Assembly (NCBI RefSeq): GCF_003001995.1
Contig: NZ_PVNB01000011.1
Coordinates: 1-64,000, forward strand
Direction of reading: 5' to 3'
DNA from: Orenia metallireducens
GTDB taxonomy: Bacteria > Bacillota > Halanaerobiia > Halobacteroidales > Halobacteroidaceae
DNA: 64,000 bases
Part shown: in pieces, positions 1-10,969 of the stretch
Numbering within the stretch: position 1 is the stretch's first letter
How the letters are laid out: every line of letters begins with the position of its first letter
Made by a program: the position numbers and the translations under genes
The notes under the pieces: generated by a model
Database searches by the model: none
What the model was told of the DNA's origin: nothing
The model's input: the letters and a program-made list of their open reading frames with translations, nothing else

Positions 1-12
1 ATCATTTAAGTA

Positions 13-97
13 GTCCATAGTATGCACCTGCCTGTAATTAGTTATTTTGTGGTGATCTAATTATATTACAGTTTGGTCTACTATGGGCATTTTTTTA
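13..97 (+). terminator. Large terminator-like hairpin of an upstream gene outside the window
   Basis: CCATAGTA (15-22) pairs perfectly with TACTATGG (79-86). Inside that stem CTGTAAT pairs with ATTACAG, and the structure is followed by T90-97. The gene it serves lies before the window start. It could instead be the expression platform of an unrecognised regulatory RNA, because it is unusually long for a simple terminator. Confidence 0.6.
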
Positions 98-150
98 TTA
101 ATTTTTATTAGTTCAAGTTCATTTTACAATTAAGCGTTATAATAAATTGA

Positions 151-319
151 AAGAATGATAAATATAAGATTAATTTGAATATAGTATGATGATATTGTGA
201 AATTATAATAATCAGATAATATGACAATGTAATAGAAATTAGGTGTTAAAATGATTTTAATGATAGATAATTATGACTCTTTTACTTATAATCTGGTACA
301 GTTTTTGGGTCAATTAGAG
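151..319 (+). repeat. Left copy of 169-bp direct repeat (pabA upstream region plus 5' end)
   Basis: Bases 151-319 match 7336-7504 with only two differences (position 199 G versus A, position 277 C versus T). The match starts and stops abruptly: base 150 differs from 7335 and base 320 differs from 7505. The unit contains 100 bp upstream of pabA and its first 23 codons. The full pabA follows the right copy, so the left copy is a truncated leftover. The ribose cassette and an IS30 remnant lie between the two copies. Confidence 0.95.
251..319 (+). pseudogene. Truncated pabA 5' fragment
   Basis: The ATG at 251 opens the same 23 codons as the intact pabA at 7436, including the N-terminal glutamine-amidotransferase motif [10 protein letters not shown]. 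After codon 23 the sequence changes to unrelated AT-rich DNA and no amidotransferase residues follow. The ribosome binding region is kept, so a short peptide might be made, but no function is expected. Confidence 0.9.
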
Positions 320-373
320 AATGGTGTGTATTTCAACTTGCAATTCAATTTTCATAACAAACAATAAATTTTA

Positions 374-402
374 TTGACAATTAAAATTACTTAGGTTATA
401 AT
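374..402 (+). promoter_or_regulatory. Sigma-A promoter of the ribose operon
   Basis: TTGACA at 374-379 and TATAAT at 397-402 are both consensus, with a 17-nt spacer. Transcription would start near 409. It lies just after the left repeat copy, upstream of two operator-like sites, so it most likely drives the rbs leader and operon. Confidence 0.85.
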
Positions 403-444
403 TTAACCATAAGGTGATAATAAAATTATTTTTATAAGATTTTC

Positions 445-464
445 CGGTAACGTTAACGGTATCG
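445..464 (+). promoter_or_regulatory. LacI-family operator copy 1
   Basis: The 20-bp word CGGTAACGTTAACGGTATCG contains the palindrome TAACGTTA with the central CG typical of LacI-family operators. It recurs exactly at 591-610. It lies about 36-56 bp downstream of the predicted transcription start, a position suited to a roadblock or repression. The likely ligand-responsive protein is the adjacent rbsR product. Confidence 0.7.
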
Positions 465-521
465 CTTACGGAACTGAAAATTATAATTAAATATTAAGTG
501 GTTATAAAACTATAGGATTAT

Positions 522-581
522 AAGAACCCACTTTACCTGATAAAGAGTTATCTTTGTTAGGTATTGGTGGGTTCTTTTTAT
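522..581 (+). terminator. Terminator-like hairpin inside the rbs leader
   Basis: AAGAACCCAC (522-531) pairs perfectly with GTGGGTTCTT (567-576), followed by a T-rich run. The loop has a second possible stem, AAAGA with TCTTT. It lies between the two operators and before rbsR, so a transcript from the 374-402 promoter would meet it about 170 nt after starting. It may be an attenuator, or the end of a small leader RNA. Confidence 0.7.
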
Positions 582-590
582 TAACACTAT

Positions 591-616
591 CGGTAACGTT
601 AACGGTATCGGTATCG
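591..616 (+). promoter_or_regulatory. LacI-family operator copy 2
   Basis: Exact second copy of the 20-bp operator-like word at 591-610, extended by an extra GTATCG at 611-616. The two copies are 146 bp apart, close to 14 turns of B-DNA, which would put them on the same face of the helix and would allow looping by a LacI-type tetramer. Confidence 0.65.
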
Positions 617-781
617 TTTTCAAAGGTGAAGTTTGAGATTAGATTTCAAATCAGAATTAAGTTATAAGTTTATAATATGATAAAGTCTATGATCTGATTT
701 TTAAATTTATTTTATAATAATACTAATTTTGATAATATTGAAGAAGTAAGGTTATATATTGTGAAATTTGGATGGGAGTGA

Positions 782-2711
<1,930 letters not shown>

Positions 2712-2712
2712 G

Positions 2713-3108
2713 ATGAAAAAAAGAGGTATCTTAAATGTTCCTATTTCAAAGACTATTGCAGAGCTAGGACATACTGATAAATTAGTAATCTGTGATGCTG
2801 GTTTACCTATACCTCAAGATGCTAATAGAATTGATTTAGCATTAAAGGCAGGTACACCTAATTTTATTAATGTTTTAAAGCCTATCTTAGATGAGATGGT
2901 AGTGGAAAAGGCAATTTTGGCTGAAGAAATTAAGCAGGTAAGTCCAGAATTATTTGAAGAGATAAAGGAGGCTTTAGGAGATATTGCTATTGAGTTTTCT
3001 ACCCACGAAGAGTTTAAAAAATTAAGCCAACAATCTAAGGGGATTGTTAGAACTGGAGAAATTACTTCTTATGCTAACATCATTCTAGTTTCAGGAGTTG
3101 ATTTTTAA
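2713..3108 (+). CDS. rbsD: D-ribose pyranase
   Basis: Cytoplasmic mutarotase that interconverts the pyranose and furanose forms of ribose so that RbsK receives usable sugar. It is 131 aa, full length for the family. The N-terminus [20 protein letters not shown] places His at residue 20, the catalytic position of RbsD. DAGLPIP follows as expected. It lies 1 nt after rbsK and overlaps rbsA by 1 nt at TAATG, so it is part of one tightly coupled operon. Confidence 0.95.
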   Translation: MKKRGILNVPISKTIAELGHTDKLVICDAGLPIPQDANRIDLALKAGTPNFINVLKPILDEMVVEKAILAEEIKQVSPELFEEIKEALGDIAIEFSTHEEFKKLSQQSKGIVRTGEITSYANIILVSGVDF

Positions 3109-4607
3109 TGGAAGAAAAGAATTTAATCTTAGAGATGAAGGATATAGTTAAAACTTTTCCTGGAGTTAGGGCCCTTGATGGTGTTAATCTTAAACTTTAT
3201 AAGGGTGAGGTTCATGCTCTTTTAGGAGAGAATGGTGCTGGGAAATCCACTTTGATGAAGGTAATGAATGGTATTTATAAAAGAGATGGTGGAGAAATTT
3301 ATTTAAATGGCAAAAAAGTAGAATTTAAAAATCCAAAAGAGGCTCAAGAAGCAGGTTTAGCAATTATTCATCAAGAGTTAGAATTAGTTCCAGAGTTAAC
3401 GGTAGCAGAGAATATATTTTTAGGTCGAGAACCTCGCAAAGGATTTTTAGTTGATTTTAAAGAGTTGATTAAAAGAACTCAAGAAGTTATAGATAGATTA
3501 GGAGTAGATATAGATCCAAGGTCTAAAGTTGGGGATTTAAATATTGGTAATCAACAGATGATAGAGATAGCTAAGGCTTTATCACAAAATTCTAATGTTA
3601 TTATTATGGATGAACCAACATCATCATTAACTCCTACAGAGATTGATATCCTAGCTAATCTGATTGATAGATTAAAGAAGAAAGGAATAGCTATTGTATT
3701 TATCTCTCATAGGATGGAAGAGATCTTTGAAATCTGTGATAAGGTTACAGTACTAAGAGATGGTAAATACATTGGTGAAGTTAAGGTAGAGGATACTAAT
3801 GAGGATGAATTAATTAATATGATGGTAGGTCGTAAGTTGGAGAGTAGATTTCCAGAGATTAAGCATAGACCATCAGATAAGATATTAGAGGTAAAGGATT
3901 TAGTAGTACCAGGTAAGGTAGAAAATGCCTCTTTTGAATTATACAAAGGAGAGGTATTAGGAATAGCCGGGTTAATGGGATCAGGTAGAACAGAATTGGC
4001 TAAGACAATCTTTGGCTTATTTAAGCCTAGTGAAGGAGAGATATATGTTAAAGGGGAGAGAGTTAATATAAATTCTCCTAAAGAGGCTATAGATTTAGGG
4101 ATATATTATTTAAGTGAGAGTCGCAAGGATGAAGGCTTAGTTCTTGGAATGAGTGTAGAAGAGAATACATCTTTATCTGTTTTAAAGAATATTACTAATC
4201 TTGGTTTGATTGATAACCAAGAAGAAGAAAAATTGGCTAAAAAGTATGTTCAAGGTCTAAAAGTCAAGACTCCTCATATCAAGCAGAAGGTTAAGAATTT
4301 AAGTGGAGGTAATCAACAGAAGGTAGTTATCTCAAAATTATTAAGTACTAAGCCAGATATTATTATTTTAGATGAGCCTACTAGGGGGATTGATGTAGGT
4401 GCTAAAAAAGAGATTTATGAACTGATTTCACATTTAGTCGATGATGGAGCTGCAGTGATTTTAATATCATCACAATTACCAGAAGTGTTGAATTTGAGTA
4501 ATAGAATCTTAGCTATGGGCGAAAATCGGATTATGGGAGAGATTGATGCAAAGGATGCAACACAAGAGAAAGTAATGAAATTGGCTACAGGGGGGGATTT
4601 AAATTGA
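3108..4607 (+). CDS. rbsA: Ribose ABC transporter, ATP-binding subunit
   Basis: Dual-ATPase subunit of a CUT2-type sugar importer, acting at the inner face of the cytoplasmic membrane. The first domain has Walker [10 protein letters not shown] at residues 40-48 and Walker [14 protein letters not shown]. The second domain shows the degenerate Walker [11 protein letters not shown] usual in sugar ABC proteins, signature LSGGNQQK, and Walker [17 protein letters not shown]. 499 aa is the family length. It ends in a TTGA overlap with rbsC. Substrate ribose is inferred from the neighbouring rbsK and rbsD. Confidence 0.95.
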   Translation: MEEKNLILEMKDIVKTFPGVRALDGVNLKLYKGEVHALLGENGAGKSTLMKVMNGIYKRDGGEIYLNGKKVEFKNPKEAQEAGLAIIHQELELVPELTVAENIFLGREPRKGFLVDFKELIKRTQEVIDRLGVDIDPRSKVGDLNIGNQQMIEIAKALSQNSNVIIMDEPTSSLTPTEIDILANLIDRLKKKGIAIVFISHRMEEIFEICDKVTVLRDGKYIGEVKVEDTNEDELINMMVGRKLESRFPEIKHRPSDKILEVKDLVVPGKVENASFELYKGEVLGIAGLMGSGRTELAKTIFGLFKPSEGEIYVKGERVNINSPKEAIDLGIYYLSESRKDEGLVLGMSVEENTSLSVLKNITNLGLIDNQEEEKLAKKYVQGLKVKTPHIKQKVKNLSGGNQQKVVISKLLSTKPDIIILDEPTRGIDVGAKKEIYELISHLVDDGAAVILISSQLPEVLNLSNRILAMGENRIMGEIDAKDATQEKVMKLATGGDLN

Positions 4608-5557
4608 CAGCAAAAAGTAAAGAATCTCAAATAATAAAGTTAGCTGCTAAATTTAAGTCAGCTATTGGACTTATAGGTCTTATAATTGTAATGAGTTTTT
4701 TAAGTGAATATTTCTTAACAGTTCATAACTTAATGAATATAACTAGACAGGTATCTATTAATGCGGTCTTAGCAATAGGAATGACTTTTGTAATTTTAAC
4801 TGGTGGAATTGATTTATCTGTCGGCTCAGTCCTGGCTTTGTCATCAGTGATTACAGCAGGGCTGATGTCTAGTGGAATGAACATTGCTTTAGTTTTAATA
4901 ATTGGTATTGGTGTAGGTACATTATTGGGTCTATTAAATGGTCTTTTAGTGGCTAAAGGTAGGATGCAGTCTTTTATAGTTACTTTAGGAATGATGACTA
5001 TTGCTAGAGGTTTGACCTTGATTTATTCCGATGGTAGACCAATTTCTGGCTTTGATAAATCCTTTAGATTCTTGGGGGCTGGGCATGTTTTAGGCATTCC
5101 AGTACCAGTAATCATTATGTTTGCTTTATTAGCAGTCAGTTATGTTATCTTGAAGAAGACTCCTTTTGGTAGATATGTCTATGCTATTGGTGGTAATGAG
5201 AAAGCAACTGAATTATCTGGAATAAATACTGATAAGATTAAGATTGGAGTTTATGCCATTAGTGGTTTCTTAGCATCTATTAGTGGGATTATTCTAGCTT
5301 CTCGTTTGAACTCTGCACAACCTATAGCAGGTACAGGTTATGAATTAGATGCAATTGCAGCTGTAGTGTTAGGTGGAACTAGTTTAGCAGGAGGACAAGG
5401 TGGAATTGTTGGTACGATTATCGGTGCTTTAATTATTGGAATTTTAAATAATGGATTAAATCTATTAAATGTATCTTCATTCTATCAGTTGGTTGCTAAA
5501 GGTGCAGTGATTCTGATTGCAATCTTTTTAGATACAAGAAGCCAAAAAAGAGATTAA
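4604..5557 (+). CDS. rbsC: Ribose ABC transporter, permease subunit
   Basis: CUT2 membrane permease of 317 aa with about eight to ten hydrophobic segments from residue 16 onward. The motifs [16 protein letters not shown] and [12 protein letters not shown] are typical of RbsC/XylH-like permeases. The start is TTG at 4604, which overlaps the rbsA stop by four bases and follows a run of six G at about 4591-4596. The stop codon lies inside a perfect hairpin followed by T residues (5545-5570). Confidence 0.95.
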   Translation: MTAKSKESQIIKLAAKFKSAIGLIGLIIVMSFLSEYFLTVHNLMNITRQVSINAVLAIGMTFVILTGGIDLSVGSVLALSSVITAGLMSSGMNIALVLIIGIGVGTLLGLLNGLLVAKGRMQSFIVTLGMMTIARGLTLIYSDGRPISGFDKSFRFLGAGHVLGIPVPVIIMFALLAVSYVILKKTPFGRYVYAIGGNEKATELSGINTDKIKIGVYAISGFLASISGIILASRLNSAQPIAGTGYELDAIAAVVLGGTSLAGGQGGIVGTIIGALIIGILNNGLNLLNVSSFYQLVAKGAVILIAIFLDTRSQKRD

Positions 5558-5570
5558 TTAATCTCTTTTT
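5545..5570 (+). terminator. Intra-operon hairpin between rbsC and rbsB
   Basis: Perfect palindrome AAAAAGAGATTA / TAATCTCTTTTT around the rbsC stop, ending in a T-run. It resembles an intrinsic terminator in the middle of an operon. Possible roles are partial attenuation or protection of the upstream mRNA 3' end. I see no strong promoter between it and rbsB. Confidence 0.75.
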
Positions 5571-5614
5571 AAATAAAAATATAATTAAAAAATATTTCAA
5601 GGGGGTTATAATTA

Positions 5615-6514
5615 ATGTTTAAGAAATTAGTAACATTAGGGTTAGTACTGTTGATGGCTATGGGATTGTTTGGGTGTGCTAAGGATGGAGCTAAAGATGA
5701 TGGGAAGTTAAAAATAGGTTTTGCAGTCTCTACTCAGAATAACCCTTTCTTTGTAGATATGAAAAATGGATTAGAAGCTAAAGCAGAAGAATTAGGTTTT
5801 GAAGTATTAACTGTAGATGCTCAAGATGATGCAGCTAAACAATTAAGTAGTATTGAAGATTTAATTATGAAAGGTATTGATGTATTAGTAGTTAACCCAG
5901 TAGATGGTGATGCAGTAGTAACTGCAATTGAATCAGCTAATAATAGTAATATTCCAGTTATTACAGTTGATAGAGGTGCTAATGGTGGAGAGGTTACTGC
6001 TCATATTGCTTCTGATAACGTAGCTGGAGGAGTAATGGCAGCAGACTTTATCGCTGAAAAGATTAATAAAGCAGGAAAAGTAGTAGAATTAGAAGGTATT
6101 GCAGGAACATCTGCTGCTCGTGATAGAGGAAAAGGATTTAATCAAGGAATTGATAAGTATGACAGTATAGAAGTTGTAGCTAGTCAGCCGGCTGATTTTA
6201 ATAGAGCTAAAGGTATGACAGTTATGGAAAATATATTACAATCACAACGAGAAATTGATGCAGTATTTGCTCATAATGATTCAATGGCTTTAGGTGCTAT
6301 GGAGGCGATTGAAGGTGCAGGAAGAGATATTATTATAGTTGGATTTGACGCTATTGATGATGCAGTACAAGCGGTTAAAGATGGTAAGATAGCTGCTACT
6401 GTTGCTCAGCAACCAAGCTTAATTGGAGAGATAGCAGTAGAAACAGCTCAGAAAATTGCTAATGAAGAAGTAGTAGAAGAGTTTATTAAAGTTCCGTTAA
6501 AATTAGTTAAATAA
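5615..6514 (+). CDS. rbsB: Ribose-binding lipoprotein
   Basis: Extracytoplasmic solute-binding protein that delivers ribose to RbsAC. The N-terminus has a hydrophobic signal and lipobox LFGC with the acylated Cys at residue 21, so it is anchored to the outer face of the cytoplasmic membrane. The rest is a periplasmic-binding fold (FAVSTQNNPFF near residue 38, VNPVDGDAV, VGFDAIDDAV). 299 aa is normal. GGGGG lies 9 nt before the ATG. It is the last gene of the operon and is followed by a strong terminator. Confidence 0.95.
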   Translation: MFKKLVTLGLVLLMAMGLFGCAKDGAKDDGKLKIGFAVSTQNNPFFVDMKNGLEAKAEELGFEVLTVDAQDDAAKQLSSIEDLIMKGIDVLVVNPVDGDAVVTAIESANNSNIPVITVDRGANGGEVTAHIASDNVAGGVMAADFIAEKINKAGKVVELEGIAGTSAARDRGKGFNQGIDKYDSIEVVASQPADFNRAKGMTVMENILQSQREIDAVFAHNDSMALGAMEAIEGAGRDIIIVGFDAIDDAVQAVKDGKIAATVAQQPSLIGEIAVETAQKIANEEVVEEFIKVPLKLVK

Positions 6515-6567
6515 TATTAGTTAACTAATAAATGTATATAAAAAACTAGCTACTCCTTAAAATTTAC

Positions 6568-6616
6568 TCTATAAAGTGGACACTTGAAAAAAGAGTGTCC
6601 CTTATAGGGTTTTTTT
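6568..6616 (+). terminator. Terminator of the rbs operon
   Basis: CTATAA plus GGACACT pairs with AGTGTCC plus TTATAG around a short A-rich loop, followed by seven T residues. It ends the ribose operon. The stretch from here to 7335 holds no intact gene, only the IS30 remnant, one dispersed repeat and AT-rich sequence. Confidence 0.85.
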
Positions 6617-6807
6617 AATATATAAGCAAATTTCATAAAAATAAATGCTGATATTTCAAGATTTATTAGCTATACAAAAAAGACTTCACTCTATTTTTGT
6701 CGAATATATCAAGTATCTACACAAAATAAAAAGATAAAAAGTGGTGAAGATACTATGTATATTTGACAAGAGTATTCATTTACAGGAAGTAACATACTAA
6801 GAACTAA

Positions 6808-6962
6808 AATTACTATGTTGATGCTTATTGTTCTTGGCAAAGAGGTAGTAATGAAAATTTAAATAAGATGATTAGAAGGTTTCTGCCAATGGGAAGTAGT
6901 TTTAAAGATATTAGTAGCAGTGATATTAAAAACATTGGTTCAACAACGAACTTAGTGGTTAA
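6808..6962 (+). pseudogene. Decayed IS30-family transposase fragment
   Basis: Reading 6808-6936 gives NYYVDAYCSWQRGSNENLNK then MIRRFLPMGSSFKDI, which is the highly characteristic C-terminal catalytic segment of IS30 DDE transposases (SWQRGxNEN). Upstream of it the frame is broken by stops. Near 6934 one base shift moves the reading to WFNNELSG and a stop at 6960-6962. Only about 50 codons of some 330 remain. It marks past IS30 activity beside the ribose cassette. Identification rests on motif recall, not on a search. Confidence 0.85.
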
Positions 6963-7038
6963 TATTAATTCTAGATTTTAATTAAGATATAAAATTATAT
7001 GTTGAATTATATTCAAAATTATTAAACTTAATTATTTA

Positions 7039-7130
7039 GCAACGAATATCACTAATTTACGCGAATTTAAACCAAAATAATTTTAATATTATTTAGTTTT
7101 TAATTTGTGTGATTCGTGTTAATTCGCTGC
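7039..7130 (-). repeat. Dispersed MITE-like repeat, copy 1 (inverted)
   Basis: Starts GCAACGAAT and ends ATTCGCTGC, imperfect terminal inverted repeats. Its reverse complement matches the copies at 10770-10872 and 28384-28486 (words AACACGAATCACAC, TTTAAATTCGCGTAAATTAG). 92 bp, about 10 bp shorter than the other two. No coding potential. Confidence 0.85.
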
Positions 7131-7335
7131 AAAAATATTTTTTTTAGTTACTTTCACAAAAGTCGTGAAAGAGCCAAAACATTCAAGAATGGATGAATAA
7201 GTGCCAAGGAAGATGTTTGATTTTAAAATCTGGAAGAAAGTTTTTGGAAATAAATTAAAAATAGCCTAAAAGTTTATATTATATGGGGTATAAGTGTTTC
7301 AGAAAAAGCTGTGCATTTTATATTGTAATTCTCAC

Positions 7336-7504
7336 AAGAATGATAAATATAAGATTAATTTGAATATAGTATGATGATATTGTAAAATTATAATAATCAG
7401 ATAATATGACAATGTAATAGAAATTAGGTGTTAAAATGATTTTAATGATAGATAATTATGATTCTTTTACTTATAATCTGGTACAGTTTTTGGGTCAATT
7501 AGAG
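7336..7504 (+). repeat. Right copy of the 169-bp direct repeat
   Basis: Second copy of 151-319 with two mismatches. This copy is continuous with the intact pabA and is taken as the original locus. A TATAAT at 7389-7394 lies in it, without a good -35 at 17 nt, so the pabA promoter is uncertain. The 7,016 bp between the copies carry the ribose operon. Confidence 0.95.
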
Positions 7505-8023
7505 GAAGAGGTTCTAGTCAAGAGAAATGATGAGATTAGCCTTGCTGAGATTGAAGAGTTGCAGCCAGAGTTAATAATAATCTCGCCTGGTCCTTGTACT
7601 CCTAAGGAAGCAGGGATCTCTTTAGAGGTAATCGATAGATTTAAGGGCAGGATTCCTATGCTCGGAATCTGTTTAGGTCATCAGAGTATTGGACATGCTT
7701 TTGGAGCAAAGATCACTGAAGCAAAGGAGCCTGTTCATGGTAAGGTACATTCTATCAAACATAAGAATAGAGGAGTTTTTAAGAATTTAAATAATCCTCT
7801 AAGGGTAACTAGATATCATTCTTTGTTAATAGATAGGGATACTCTCCCAGAGGAGTTAGAGATAACTGCTGAGAGTGAAGCAGGAGAGATAATGGGGATT
7901 AAGCATAAAGATTACTTGATAGAAGGAGTACAGTTTCACCCTGAGGCAATTCTGACAGAGCAAGGGCATGAACTACTCAATAATTTTATTCTACAATCTA
8001 GGGGAGCGTTAGAGGATGATTAA
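7436..8023 (+). CDS. pabA: Aminodeoxychorismate synthase, glutamine amidotransferase subunit
   Basis: Releases ammonia from glutamine for PabB, the first step toward p-aminobenzoate and folate. Class I amidotransferase of 195 aa with catalytic Cys79 in GICLGHQ and the His/Glu pair in QFHPEA near residue 170. The paralogue trpG lies at 55223 in the trp operon. This copy is assigned to folate because it overlaps pabB and heads the pab-fol operon. It overlaps pabB by 8 nt. The first 23 codons are duplicated at 251-319. Confidence 0.93.
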   Translation: MILMIDNYDSFTYNLVQFLGQLEEEVLVKRNDEISLAEIEELQPELIIISPGPCTPKEAGISLEVIDRFKGRIPMLGICLGHQSIGHAFGAKITEAKEPVHGKVHSIKHKNRGVFKNLNNPLRVTRYHSLLIDRDTLPEELEITAESEAGEIMGIKHKDYLIEGVQFHPEAILTEQGHELLNNFILQSRGALEDD

Positions 8024-9365
8024 GGAGTTAGAGAGTGAATTATCAGCTTTTGAACTATATACTATCTTTAAGGATGAAGAGCATAGCTTCATTTTGGATA
8101 GTGCTATGGGGGAGAAGAGGCTAGGGAGATATTCTTTTATCAGTGCTAACCCTTTTAAGGTACTCAAATTTAGAGATAGTTCTAAAAATCCATTAGAAGA
8201 GTTGAGAGAAGAATTGAATAAATATAAGGTTGAAAACAATAGTGATCTTCCTTTTATTGGGGGAGCTGTGGGCTATCTATCCTATGATTTAGTCCATTAT
8301 ATAGAGGATATACCCAAAAGTACAATCGATGATATAGGAATACCTGAATTGTATATGGGTTTTTATGATTGGGTGATAGTGGTAGATCATTTAAAGTCAA
8401 AGACTTATCTAGCAACTCCAGAGTTGAATATAGCTAAAGAGGCTGAAAGAATTAAGGAGATTACAGAGACAATTAGGGATAATGAGATAAAATACAATTA
8501 TACTATTGCTTCAGAGCTAGGGGAATATCAGTCTATCATCTTAAAATCTAACTTTGCAAAGGATGATTATTTAGAGACGATTGAGCAGGTGAGGAGATAT
8601 ATCAAGTCTGGTGATATCTATCAAGCTAATTTAACCCAACGCTTTACAGGGGAAGTTGCTGCTTCAAGTTATGAGTTGTACCGAGATTTAAGAAGAAATA
8701 GCCCTGCTCCCTTTGGAGCATTTTTGAATTTTGGAGATGTTGATATATTATCTAATTCTCCAGAAAGGTTCATTCAGGTTAGAGACAGAATTGTAGAGAC
8801 TAGACCGATTAAGGGGACTAGACCAAGAGGAAAGACAGCATATGAGGATGAAGTTTTAAAATCAGAGCTCTTAAATAGTGAGAAGGATAGAGCAGAGTTG
8901 TTGATGATAGTGGATTTAGAGCGGAATGATTTGGGGAAGGTCTCTAAGGTAGGAACAGTTAAGGTTCCTGAGTTATTTGAGCTGGAGGAGTACACTAATG
9001 TCCATCATTTGGTAGCAACAGTCCAAGGAGAGTTGAGAGAGGATAAGGATTTGGTTGATTTGATTGAAGCTACTTTCCCTGGAGGGTCGATTACTGGGGC
9101 ACCGAAGATAAGAGCCATGGAGATAATCGACGAATTGGAGCCTACACAGAGGAGTGTCTATACCGGGGCTATAGGTTATCTTGGCTTTGATGGTTCTTTG
9201 GATTTGAATATAGCTATTAGAACAATTATTAAGAAGAGGAATCAGATTTATTTCCAAGTTGGTGGTGGGATAACTTGGGATTCAAATCCTAAAGAAGAGT
9301 ATCAAGAGACTTTAGATAAAGCAGAATCTATTATGAGAACAGTTAGGGGATATTATGAAGAATAA
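8016..9365 (+). CDS. pabB: Aminodeoxychorismate synthase component I
   Basis: Converts chorismate plus ammonia to 4-amino-4-deoxychorismate. 449 aa with an N-terminal anthranilate-synthase-like domain and a C-terminal chorismate-binding domain. The deciding motif is [10 protein letters not shown], whose Lys266 is the covalent-catalysis lysine of PabB. The trpE paralogue at 53745 has PIAGT at this place. [20 protein letters not shown] is the conserved chorismate/Mg site. It overlaps pabA by 8 nt and pabC by 11 nt. A loose set of GAG/TAG triplets covers its start, see findings. Confidence 0.95.
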   Translation: MIKELESELSAFELYTIFKDEEHSFILDSAMGEKRLGRYSFISANPFKVLKFRDSSKNPLEELREELNKYKVENNSDLPFIGGAVGYLSYDLVHYIEDIPKSTIDDIGIPELYMGFYDWVIVVDHLKSKTYLATPELNIAKEAERIKEITETIRDNEIKYNYTIASELGEYQSIILKSNFAKDDYLETIEQVRRYIKSGDIYQANLTQRFTGEVAASSYELYRDLRRNSPAPFGAFLNFGDVDILSNSPERFIQVRDRIVETRPIKGTRPRGKTAYEDEVLKSELLNSEKDRAELLMIVDLERNDLGKVSKVGTVKVPELFELEEYTNVHHLVATVQGELREDKDLVDLIEATFPGGSITGAPKIRAMEIIDELEPTQRSVYTGAIGYLGFDGSLDLNIAIRTIIKKRNQIYFQVGGGITWDSNPKEEYQETLDKAESIMRTVRGYYEE

Positions 9366-10122
9366 TGTAGCTTTTGATAGTGAATTAGCTAAGTTTGGGA
9401 TAGGGTTATTTGAGACGATAAAAATTTGGAATAGTCACCCTATCTTCTTAAAAGAGCATCTGGAGAGATTGTATAGTTCGATTGAAGAGCTTAAAGTACC
9501 TTTTGAAATGAGTAAGGAAGAGTTAATCTATGAGATACTAGACTATAGTGGAGGAGTAAAGTATCAAGCTTTACGGGTAACTATCTGTGCAGCAGGTTAT
9601 AACTTTTCTTTAAGAGATATCAACTATTCTGCTGCTGATTATGAAGAGGGTTATAGAGTTAAGGTAGCTTCCTTTAAACGAGGGAGTAGCCCTTTACATC
9701 GCCATAAGACGGCTAACTATTGGGAGAATATCTATGCTAGGCGGGAAGCTTTAGGTAGTGGCTATAATGAAGCTCTCTTATTAAACACAGATGACAAGAT
9801 ACTTGAAGGAAGTATTAGTAATACCTTCTTTATCAAAGATGAAGTATTATATACACCTTCAAAAGAATTAGAGTTGCTTCCTGGGATAATCAGAGCTAAG
9901 GTTATTGAGACTGCTAAGAAGCTGGATATTGAAGTTAAGCAGGAGAAGATCAATATAAATGAGATTGTTGACTTTGATTTTGCTTTCTTAACAAATAGCT
10001 TAATGGATTTAATGAAGGTCAGAAATATAGAAGAGATAGAGTATGACAAGCAGAATAGTTTGTTTGATAGCTTGGTCAGTGAATTTAATCATCAAGCATA
10101 TGGGATAGAGGAGATGGAGTAG
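9355..10122 (+). CDS. pabC: Aminodeoxychorismate lyase
   Basis: PLP enzyme of fold type IV that splits aminodeoxychorismate into p-aminobenzoate and pyruvate. 255 aa. The N-terminal GIGLFETIKIW is the family substrate loop and Lys118 in HKTANYW is the expected PLP lysine. EALLLNTDDKILEGSISNTF is the C-terminal cofactor region. A branched-chain aminotransferase or D-amino-acid aminotransferase is possible from fold alone, but position between pabB and folE makes lyase the best call. Its stop abuts the folE ATG. Confidence 0.9.
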   Translation: MKNNVAFDSELAKFGIGLFETIKIWNSHPIFLKEHLERLYSSIEELKVPFEMSKEELIYEILDYSGGVKYQALRVTICAAGYNFSLRDINYSAADYEEGYRVKVASFKRGSSPLHRHKTANYWENIYARREALGSGYNEALLLNTDDKILEGSISNTFFIKDEVLYTPSKELELLPGIIRAKVIETAKKLDIEVKQEKININEIVDFDFAFLTNSLMDLMKVRNIEEIEYDKQNSLFDSLVSEFNHQAYGIEEME

Positions 10123-10692
10123 ATGGATAAGAAGAAGATAGAAAGAGCGGTGCGAGATATATTAGAGGCTATTGGTGAAGACCCTACTAGAGATGGATTG
10201 CAGAGAACTCCAGAGCGAGTGGCTGAGATGTATCAAGATATCTTGTCAGGGACTAATCAACAGCCAGAGGAGCATCTGGAGTTCTTTTCTGAGGATGAAG
10301 AGTATCAGGACATGATAATGGTCAAGGATATCAGTTTTTATTCTATCTGTGAACACCATTTAATCCCCTTTTTTGGGAAGGTACATATAGCTTATATTCC
10401 TAAGGAAGGCAGAATAACTGGGTTCTCTCGTTTAGCTAGGTTGGTAGAGACGGTAGCTAGGAGGCTACAATTACAAGAGCGGATGAACAAGATGATAGCT
10501 GATGCTATCGTTAACGTCTTAGAGCCTCTAGGTGTTTTAGTAATTGTAGAGGCAGAGCAGATGTGTATGACGATGAGAGGGATTAGAAAGACTGAAAGTA
10601 GAACGGTAACCTCGGCAGCAAGGGGTCTCTTTAAAGAGGATAGTGCTGCTAGGGCTGAGATAATCAATTTGATAAAGGGCAGTAAAGAGTAG
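10123..10692 (+). CDS. folE: GTP cyclohydrolase I
   Basis: Makes 7,8-dihydroneopterin triphosphate from GTP, the entry to the pterin branch of folate synthesis. 189 aa, full length. The zinc site is visible as SICEHHLIPFFGK and the later MCMTMRGIRK with its Cys. RTPERVAEMY near residue 30 is typical. The start follows the pabC stop directly. In Bacillus the TRAP gene mtrB is paired with folE (mtrA), whereas here mtrB is 43 kb away beside trpE. Confidence 0.95.
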   Translation: MDKKKIERAVRDILEAIGEDPTRDGLQRTPERVAEMYQDILSGTNQQPEEHLEFFSEDEEYQDMIMVKDISFYSICEHHLIPFFGKVHIAYIPKEGRITGFSRLARLVETVARRLQLQERMNKMIADAIVNVLEPLGVLVIVEAEQMCMTMRGIRKTESRTVTSAARGLFKEDSAARAEIINLIKGSKE

Positions 10693-10950
10693 TGAGTGAC
10701 GAGTAACTAGTAACTAGTTATTATATAAATTGAACTAATATTCTCCTTAAAGAATTCAAAATCTTTTTTGCAACGAATTAACACGAATCACACGAATTAA
10801 AGGAAAAAGAATAAATTAATAGTTTAGAATTACTTTTGTTTTAAATTCGTGTAAATTAGAGTGATTCGTTGCTGATAATTATTTTTCGCCTTATATATAG
10901 TAATTAAGTTCTTAACTCGTCACTAGTTACTCATCACCCGTCACTGTATT
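10688..10950 (+). repeat. Inverted simple-word arms around dispersed repeat copy 2
   Basis: The folE-folP gap begins with AGTGAGTGACGAGTAACTAG and ends with a roughly inverted partner at about 10913-10950. Between them is the 103-bp dispersed repeat. The arms belong to a family of intergenic hairpins seen elsewhere in this window, for example at 22988-23030, 27759-27838 and 60404-60475. Confidence 0.7.
10770..10872 (+). repeat. Dispersed MITE-like repeat, copy 2
   Basis: 103 bp with perfect 9-bp terminal inverted repeats GCAACGAAT and ATTCGTTGC. The internal parts AACACGAATCACACGAATTAA and AAATTCGTGTAAATTAG are related to each other in inverted form. Similarity to copy 3 continues left to about 10728 (CTTAAAGAATT...ATCTTT), so the unit may be larger. 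No ORF. Confidence 0.9.
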
Positions 10951-10969
10951 TAATAAAGGGGTGGACAAG

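Noticed and set aside
10106-10122. GAG/TAG triplets at the folE start
   Set aside because: Only four triplets with 5, 6 and 3 nt spacing. This is what a GA-rich ribosome site gives by chance.
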